The position numbers and the translations under genes are program-made. Below are positions 6,313-10,982 of a stretch of DNA of 10,982 nt, in pieces. The DNA comes from Actinomycetota bacterium. Lineage in GTDB: Bacteria; Actinomycetota; Actinomycetes; S36-B12. Position 1 is the stretch's first letter. The number at the start of each line of letters is the position of its first letter. The notes under the pieces were generated by a model. That model did not search any database, had not been told where the DNA came from, and worked only from the letters and a program-made list of their open reading frames with translations. Location of the stretch: contig JAPLBU010000060.1 in the NCBI GenBank assembly GCA_026392575.1, positions 1 to 10,982 of the forward strand. The letters are read 5' to 3'.

Positions 6313-7350
6313 ATGGACCAGCGACGACCGGCCACGATGCGCGACGTCGCCGCCCGAGCCGGGGTCTCCCGATCACTCGTATCCACCGTGTTCCGCAACG
6401 TCCCGGGCGCCAGCCCTGCGACCCGCGCCCGCGTGCTCGCGGCCGCGGCAGAACTGGGCTACACGCCAGATGACCGCGCCCGTCGGCTGCGCAGCCGGCG
6501 CAGCCGGGTCATCGGCGTCACCCTGACCGCCACCCAGCCGTTCCACGTCGCATTCGTGGAGGCGCTTCATGACGACGCGGATCTGCGGGGCTATGAACTG
6601 TCGATCAGCCTGAGCACCGACAGCCGCCCGCTCGCCCGTGCGATCGACACCCTGCTGGCGCAGCGGTGCGCGGCAATGATCCTCGTCGGCCCCACGGCAA
6701 CCACGGAGGAGATCGGCCTGCTCGCAGCGCAGTCCCCCGGCGTGCCCCTCATCGTCGTTGATGGTCACGTCGACCTTCCGACCATCGATGCGCTGCGCAT
6801 AGACGACGGCGCCGCCCTGATGGCCTCCGTTACCCATCTGGTCGGGCTCGGTCACCACCGGATCTGGTACACCGACGGCGGCGACTTCGTCAGCGCCGAG
6901 CCGCGTCGAGCTGCCTACCTCGCGGCGATGGCCGCCCACGGCCTCAGCAGCGAGGTACACCTGCTGCCCTCCGGCGGCACCGCGATGGCCGGGGCCCAGA
7001 CAGGCCTCGACATGCTCACTGGAGGCACCCTGCCCACGGCTCTTGTTGCCTACAACGACCGGTCTGCGTGCGGACTCATCAATGTGCTGTCGCGCCGTGG
7101 CATCCGCATTCCACAGGACCTGTCGATCGTCGGCTTCGACAACATCCCAGAGGCCGCGATGCCGCACATCTCACTGACAACCGTCGAGCAGCTGCCTCAG
7201 ACCCTCGTCACCGCAACCGCTGAGACCGTGATGCGCCGACTCGACGGTGCGCCGGCCGGCGGCCTGCACCTGCTCAAGCCGGGTCCACTCGTCGTCCGAA
7301 CCAGTTCTGGCCGCCCGCGCGTGGCCCCATTGCGCGTGGTCGCCGGCTGA
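6313..7350 (+). CDS. LacI-family transcriptional regulator
   Basis: This 345-aa repressor-type protein has the standard two-part layout. The N-terminal helix-turn-helix (about residues 8-35) reads MRDVAARAGVSRSLVSTVFRN, then PGASPATRARVLAAAAELGY, followed by the hinge (about 53-62, DDRARRLRSR). From about residue 65 (RVIGVTL) to the end is the periplasmic-binding-protein-like effector domain, with LVAYNDRSACGLINVLSRRGIRIPQDLSIVGFDN. Such domains bind a sugar or sugar phosphate and control DNA binding by the dimer. The ATG at 6313 has GGAAGGG (6298-6304) eight bases upstream. The aldolase follows 74 nt downstream in the same direction. The kinase-SIS-MOSC operon on the other strand is a plausible second target. 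Effector and operator are not determined. I inferred sugar catabolism control from the neighbours. Confidence 0.93.
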   Translation: MDQRRPATMRDVAARAGVSRSLVSTVFRNVPGASPATRARVLAAAAELGYTPDDRARRLRSRRSRVIGVTLTATQPFHVAFVEALHDDADLRGYELSISLSTDSRPLARAIDTLLAQRCAAMILVGPTATTEEIGLLAAQSPGVPLIVVDGHVDLPTIDALRIDDGAALMASVTHLVGLGHHRIWYTDGGDFVSAEPRRAAYLAAMAAHGLSSEVHLLPSGGTAMAGAQTGLDMLTGGTLPTALVAYNDRSACGLINVLSRRGIRIPQDLSIVGFDNIPEAAMPHISLTTVEQLPQTLVTATAETVMRRLDGAPAGGLHLLKPGPLVVRTSSGRPRVAPLRVVAG

Positions 7351-7412
7351 GACCGCCTCCACCCACCTAGCCACCATCGGCCCACCTCGGTAACGTGGAC
7401 ATCACCATGACC

Positions 7413-7419
7413 GAAGGGA
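7413..7419 (+). promoter_or_regulatory. Ribosome binding site choosing the aldolase start at 7425
   Basis: GAAGGGA lies five bases before ATG 7425. In-frame starts at GTG 7395 and ATG 7407 lack comparable sites, and the family begins at the MNNEML position. Confidence 0.65.
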
Positions 7420-7424
7420 CTGCC

Positions 7425-8312
7425 ATGAACAACGAGATGCTCCAGAAGATGCGTGATGCCAAGGGATTCATCGCGGCTCTGGACCAGAGCGGTGGCAGCA
7501 CCCCGAAAGCCTTGCAGTTGTATGGGATTGATGGGTCCGCCTACTCCGGAAACACGGAGATGTACGACCTCATCCACCAGATGCGCACGCGCATCATCAC
7601 CAGCCCGTCGTTCAACGGCGACCGCATCCTCGGCGCGATCCTGTTCGAGATGACGATGGAACGCCAGGTGGACGGCATCGGAACAGCCGAGTACCTCTGG
7701 CGGAACAAGCAGGTCGTGCCGTTCCTCAAGGTCGACAACGGGCTCGCCGACGAGGTCGACGGCGCAAAGGTCATGAAGCCGATGCCCGGGCTCGACGAAC
7801 TGCTGGCGCGCGCTACCGCACACGGCATGTTCGGAACGAAGATGCGCTCGGTCATCACGCTGGCTAACCCCGTCGGCGTCGGCGCGGTCGTGGACCAGCA
7901 GTTCGAGATCGGCCGGCAGATCCTCGCCGCCGACCTGGTGCCGATCATCGAGCCCGAGGTCGACATCACCAGCCCCGAGAAGGCAGCAGCCGAGGTCCTG
8001 CTCAAGGCCGCCTTGGTCGCGCAACTCGACGCCCTCGCGGCCGACCAGCAGGTGATGCTGAAGCTCACCCTCCCCGAAACCGATGGCTTCTACACCGACC
8101 TCGTCGCCCATCCGCGGGTGCTGCGGGTCGTGGCACTGTCGGGCGGGTACAGCCGCGACAAGGCGAATGACATGCTCGCGCGCAACCCCGGCGTCGTCGC
8201 GTCCTTCTCCCGCGCACTCAGCGAGGGCCTCAGCGCGCAGCAGAGCGAGGCGGAGTTCGACGCCGTGCTCGACACCACGATCCAGAGCATCTACGACGCT
8301 TCGATCACCTGA
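7425..8312 (+). CDS. fda: Class I fructose-bisphosphate aldolase
   Basis: This enzyme cleaves fructose 1,6-bisphosphate to dihydroxyacetone phosphate and glyceraldehyde 3-phosphate through a Schiff-base lysine. The 295-aa length fits the bacterial class I type found in staphylococci and actinobacteria. Family marks are KGFIAALDQSGGSTPKAL near the N-terminus (residues 13-30), FLKVDNGLADE (100-110), IEPEVDI (175-181), VMLKLTLPE (210-218, where Lys213 is the probable Schiff-base residue) and ALSGGYSR (237-244, phosphate binding). It lacks the zinc ligands expected of class II enzymes. The ATG at 7425 is chosen for its ribosome site and family alignment. It follows the LacI-family gene and probably comes under its control. 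Its stop is three bases from that of the convergent MOSC gene, so there is no room for a separate terminator. It could serve catabolism of a specific sugar rather than central glycolysis. Confidence 0.93.
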   Translation: MNNEMLQKMRDAKGFIAALDQSGGSTPKALQLYGIDGSAYSGNTEMYDLIHQMRTRIITSPSFNGDRILGAILFEMTMERQVDGIGTAEYLWRNKQVVPFLKVDNGLADEVDGAKVMKPMPGLDELLARATAHGMFGTKMRSVITLANPVGVGAVVDQQFEIGRQILAADLVPIIEPEVDITSPEKAAAEVLLKAALVAQLDALAADQQVMLKLTLPETDGFYTDLVAHPRVLRVVALSGGYSRDKANDMLARNPGVVASFSRALSEGLSAQQSEAEFDAVLDTTIQSIYDASIT

Positions 8313-8315
8313 CCC

Positions 8316-9083
8316 TCAGAGCAACTCGAGCTCGTCGCCCACGCGGACGGTGCCTGGCGCTACGCAGCGCGCATACACTCCGAAGTTGAAACCGAGGCCG
8401 AACACCGAGTCCTGCCTGCCCCGGTACTGCCCGATCAGCGTCAGCGTTCGCAGATCGATATCGCCCGTGAGCGGGTTGCGCGTCGTGCCGGCACATCGCT
8501 GGACGGCGTCTCCGACCTCGACGACCACATCGCCGATGCGCATCTGCTGCCCGGCCCAGCCGTCCTCGGCATGGGCCTCAGCGCCGCCGAACTCGATCAG
8601 CATGCGGAACCTGCGGCTGTCGACAGCGGAACCGGCTTGCTCCGACAACCGTGCCGTCGATGCATCCCCCAGCAGGGTCAGCGGCTCGACGTCGTGCCCC
8701 GTCTCGGCTGCCCGCACGAGCCTCAGTGCCCGGCCTGCACGCGCCGAGAAGACCGCGTCCCACGGGCCGGGCGCCAACCGCCCCGGAACCTGGCGGAAGG
8801 AGAAGAAGTCGGCCTCATGCACGCTGCCTGATTCGGCCCGGCCCTCGGCGAGCACCTCGTCGCCGTCGCGGATCGTCAGGACCGATGTCTCGTCGTCGTA
8901 GTCGGCCAGCAGCCCGACCAGCCCACCGGTTCGCGAGATGGAGACCAGCACATCGGCATCGTCAACGAGGTAGAAGATCCGATCGCCGATGACGCCACTC
9001 GCATCCACGTCGACGGAGGACGGGTGGTGCAGGGCAAGGCCCTTGATGGGGGTGACGGACAGTCGCGTGACGCGCATGGACAT
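8316..9083 (-). CDS. MOSC-domain protein (molybdenum cofactor sulfurase C-terminal type)
   Basis: This 255-aa protein combines an N-terminal MOSC beta-barrel (about 1-110, with LSVTPIKGLALHHP and GVIGDRIFYLVDD) and a MOSC domain (about 130-255). The latter has the conserved DSRRFRMLIE, QQMRIGDVVVEVGDAVQRCAGTT with Cys197, NPLTGDID and GVYARC. MOSC proteins bind or transfer sulfur on a conserved cysteine and often act with molybdenum enzymes, for example N-hydroxylated-compound reduction. They have no pyridoxal-phosphate desulfurase domain of their own unless fused, and none is present here. The ATG at 9083 overlaps the upstream SIS-domain stop in TGATG, which supports this start over GTG 9095 and implies translational coupling. 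A sulfur-carrier or reductase role in a sugar operon is unexpected. The molecular partner is unknown. Confidence 0.9.
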   Translation of the reverse strand: MSMRVTRLSVTPIKGLALHHPSSVDVDASGVIGDRIFYLVDDADVLVSISRTGGLVGLLADYDDETSVLTIRDGDEVLAEGRAESGSVHEADFFSFRQVPGRLAPGPWDAVFSARAGRALRLVRAAETGHDVEPLTLLGDASTARLSEQAGSAVDSRRFRMLIEFGGAEAHAEDGWAGQQMRIGDVVVEVGDAVQRCAGTTRNPLTGDIDLRTLTLIGQYRGRQDSVFGLGFNFGVYARCVAPGTVRVGDELELL

Positions 9084-10030
9084 CAGCTGGACCACGCCGA
9101 CGATGCCAGCAACTCCGTGACGAACACCTCGGTGAGCAGTCGGACATCGTCGTTCACGTCACCGCGATACCGGATGGTCTGCACGGCTCCCTCGACGTCG
9201 GCACCGATGCTCACCAGCCGCGACCCTCGTTCACGAACCCAGCGCTCCAGTTCCGGCTCCCACCGTGATCCGGCGAACAGCAGGAGGCGGTAGTCCGTCG
9301 TCTTCGTGAGATAGACATCGACGTGGCTCCAGTCACCGGTCTCGCATCCCACGGCGGGGAGGCGGGGGCCCTCGCGCAGCATGAGCGCTCCCTGCTGAGC
9401 GGACGACATTCGTCGAGCGGGCGCGACTATGTGCGTACCGTCGGGCCCGATCGCATTGGCGATGAGCGGCGGCAGCCACTCATCCTGTCGCTCCAGCAGG
9501 TCGGCCGTCGCCGCAGCGGAGGCCTCCACCAGGGCCGGCACGTCACCCGTACCCGTCAGCCGCGACTCGAGGCCGAGCAGCAGAGCCAGCGTGTGCTGGA
9601 AGGAGCGGCCGGCCACTCCCCCGGCCTCAGCCTGGGCCAGCATCGGCAGCGCTGCGCCCTCGGTGACAGCCGATCCCTCCACATTCGTCAGAGCTACGAC
9701 GGGGCAGCGCTCGCGATACCCGGCGACCGCGTGCAGCGTCTCGGCCGATCCGCCGCTGGCCGACACCGCTACGACGACGGTGCGGTCCGACACCGCCGGC
9801 ATCAGATCGCTGCTCGCCAACTCGGCGACCGCGTCAATGCCGCGAGTACGAAGCCGAGCAGCCGCAACGCAGTTCGCATAGTGCGACGAGCCCATGCCCA
9901 GCAGGACGATGCGGGATTCGGGCGTGATGGGAGCGCCCACCCATGGATCCTGCGTCCGTAGGGCAGTCGCCAGTGCGGCCAGCACCTCCGGCTTCCGTTC
10001 GAGGTCGATCAGGAAGAGGTCGGGGTTCAT
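9083..10030 (-). CDS. SIS-domain sugar-phosphate isomerase/deaminase-like protein
   Basis: This 315-aa protein has two SIS modules like the isomerase half of GlmS but no glutaminase domain. The first (about 35-160) has VLLGMGSSHYAN (GMGSSH 45-50), the phosphosugar-binding SASGGSAET (90-98) and GVAGRSFQHTLALLL. The second (about 190-310) has HIVAPARRMSSAQQGALMLRE and GDWSHVDVYL, matching where GlmS-type enzymes keep a catalytic His-containing loop. Proteins of this build (AgaS, GlmD, FrlB types) deaminate or isomerise amino-sugar phosphates. I infer, without proof, glucosamine-6-phosphate or a relative as substrate, giving fructose 6-phosphate. The ATG at 10030 has GAGGAG (10035-10040) four bases upstream. 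It overlaps the kinase stop by four bases (ATGA) and the MOSC start by one, so the three are co-translated. AgaS-like assignment is less certain than the SIS fold. Confidence 0.88.
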   Translation of the reverse strand: MNPDLFLIDLERKPEVLAALATALRTQDPWVGAPITPESRIVLLGMGSSHYANCVAAARLRTRGIDAVAELASSDLMPAVSDRTVVVAVSASGGSAETLHAVAGYRERCPVVALTNVEGSAVTEGAALPMLAQAEAGGVAGRSFQHTLALLLGLESRLTGTGDVPALVEASAAATADLLERQDEWLPPLIANAIGPDGTHIVAPARRMSSAQQGALMLREGPRLPAVGCETGDWSHVDVYLTKTTDYRLLLFAGSRWEPELERWVRERGSRLVSIGADVEGAVQTIRYRGDVNDDVRLLTEVFVTELLASSAWSS

Positions 10031-10982
10031 GGAGCTCCTCGTCTCAGTAGGGCCGGCAGGGCGGCCTCAGGGACATACCGCCAGTGCGGAAGGTAGCGCG
10101 CGGCATAGGCGAACTCGCGACACTCCTGCTGGGCCTGGAAGGGAAGCAGCAGTGACTCGTCCAGCAGGTCGGGCCGCCCAGCTGCGCGCAGACCTGCCCG
10201 ATACGCGTCGAGGAACTCCACCTGCGCCGCATCGATCCATGCGAGCACCCGCCCGCGTGCAGCCTCATCAAGATCGGGCGTGCGATGAAGGACGACTCGC
10301 CCGACATGGTCGAGCGACGCGAGCATGCCCGCGACATCACGGGCCGGCGGCGCAGGCCGCATGCGCTCGACCGGGTCCAGCACGGGGCTCCCGTCGAAGT
10401 CGATGACGTAGTAGTCGCCAGAGTCACCGCGAAGGATCTGCCCGACGTGCAGGTCACCGTGCGCATCGATGAGTCGGCTGCCCGTCGCGTGCGCGATCGG
10501 CGAGATGAGATCGCGCACTGACCGATCCTGCTCCGGCGGCAGTTCGGCCGCGTCCACGTCAGCCACCGCCTGCCCCATCCACCTCCGCGCATCAGCCTCG
10601 TCGGCCACCGATTCACCCGAAGCCGCCAGAGCCAGGTGCATATCGGCCACGAGGCGGCCGACCGCCTGTGCCGGCTCAAGTGACTCCGTCATCTCGGAAG
10701 CGCCGACCGCACACGCTCGGACGTCCTCAACCGCCCACTCCCAGCCATCGCGCGTCGACGGCACGTACTGGGTGACCATCGCGACGAGGGGCGATCCAGC
10801 CGATGCGAGTTCCACAAGCCCGAGCAGGCGCGGAGTTCCGCTGAACCCGGCTCGCGCCAGCGCCAGGAGCCGCGCCGGTGCCGGCTGCTCGTCGGCCGTC
10901 GGATGCAGGATCCACTTGACCACGACGTCGTCACCCAGCATCACGAGCTCGTTCGTCTGGTCGACTGCGACACCGCGCTCAA
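10027..10982 (-). CDS. Sugar kinase of the aminoglycoside phosphotransferase fold, glucosamine-kinase/maltokinase-like (5' end outside window)
   Basis: The frame stays open to the right edge (reading VDQTNELVMLGDDVVVKW), so the start is beyond it; 317 residues are visible. VVVKW carries the ATP-site lysine of the protein-kinase-like fold. The catalytic loop is AHGDLHVGQIL (bases about 10464-10432; Asp as base, Gln as metal ligand). The metal motif is YVIDFDGSP (about 10410-10384), then ARDVAGMLASLDH. The C-terminus has QECREFAYAARYLPHWRYVP, the type of ending I associate with actinobacterial glucosamine kinases and their maltokinase relatives. The reaction would be ATP-dependent phosphorylation of a sugar, probably glucosamine at O6 or a related amino sugar. 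The SIS-type isomerase immediately downstream supports an amino sugar over maltose. A GTG at 10944 could mimic a start but would cut off the conserved QTNE strand. Antibiotic phosphotransferase activity is less likely. Confidence 0.86.
   Translation of the reverse strand, partial: ERGVAVDQTNELVMLGDDVVVKWILHPTADEQPAPARLLALARAGFSGTPRLLGLVELASAGSPLVAMVTQYVPSTRDGWEWAVEDVRACAVGASEMTESLEPAQAVGRLVADMHLALAASGESVADEADARRWMGQAVADVDAAELPPEQDRSVRDLISPIAHATGSRLIDAHGDLHVGQILRGDSGDYYVIDFDGSPVLDPVERMRPAPPARDVAGMLASLDHVGRVVLHRTPDLDEAARGRVLAWIDAAQVEFLDAYRAGLRAAGRPDLLDESLLLPFQAQQECREFAYAARYLPHWRYVPEAALPALLRRGAP

Noticed and set aside
6373..7167. 264-codon frame on - opposite the LacI-family gene
   Set aside because: Antisense shadow of the regulator, with no start signal and no recognisable domain.
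7197..8111. 304-codon frame on - opposite the aldolase
   Set aside because: It covers the well-supported aldolase and the LacI end in antisense. Its His/Asp/Val-rich sequence shows no family features.
1..10982. CRISPR arrays, tRNA genes, insertion sequences, toxin-antitoxin or defence genes
   Set aside because: No regularly spaced repeats, cloverleaf-like sequence, transposase motifs or paired small toxin/antitoxin frames were seen on either strand.

Overview
The window looks like a chromosomal stretch from a high-GC actinobacterium. Coding DNA is GC-rich, GTG and TTG starts are common, and the lipoprotein and membrane families (DUF2207, DUF3558-like, SIMPL, two short 4-TM proteins) are typical of Actinomycetes. 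I cannot place the genus. There are no tRNA or rRNA genes, CRISPR arrays, insertion sequences or phage genes, so I read this as ordinary core/accessory chromosome rather than a mobile island.

Left part (1-2995): the 3' end of a DUF2207 membrane protein on + converges on a membrane-anchored matrixin-like metalloprotease on -. Upstream of the protease on the same strand is a small YbjN/T3SS-chaperone-like protein. Divergent from that is a 109-aa Ala/Lys-rich helical protein whose last codons, stop codon and 3' flank consist of short tandem repeats.

Middle (2995-6078, all -): a run of envelope genes in the transcription order DsbA-like membrane thioredoxin, SIMPL lipoprotein, two short integral membrane proteins, DUF3558-like lipoprotein. 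Gaps are 42 nt or less and one junction overlaps. The dsbA-like gene carries a frameshift near 5319 that separates its CPFC active site from its cis-Pro loop. The region also appears about 20 residues short compared with the family, so I list it as a probable pseudogene or an assembly error.

Right part (6313-10982): a LacI-family regulator followed by a class I fructose-bisphosphate aldolase on +, converging on a tightly coupled - strand operon of sugar kinase (maltokinase/glucosamine-kinase-like, cut by the right edge), SIS-domain sugar isomerase/deaminase-like protein and MOSC-domain protein. Kinase, SIS isomerase and aldolase could together take an amino sugar such as glucosamine through its 6-phosphate to fructose phosphate and triose phosphates, with the LacI protein as the local regulator. 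The substrate is inferred, and the role of the MOSC protein in such an operon is unexplained.

I did not find a clearly new defence or mobile system. The most useful leads are the amino-sugar cluster with its MOSC partner, the broken dsbA, and the two-TM metalloprotease with its arginine-rich DRR-repeat loop.
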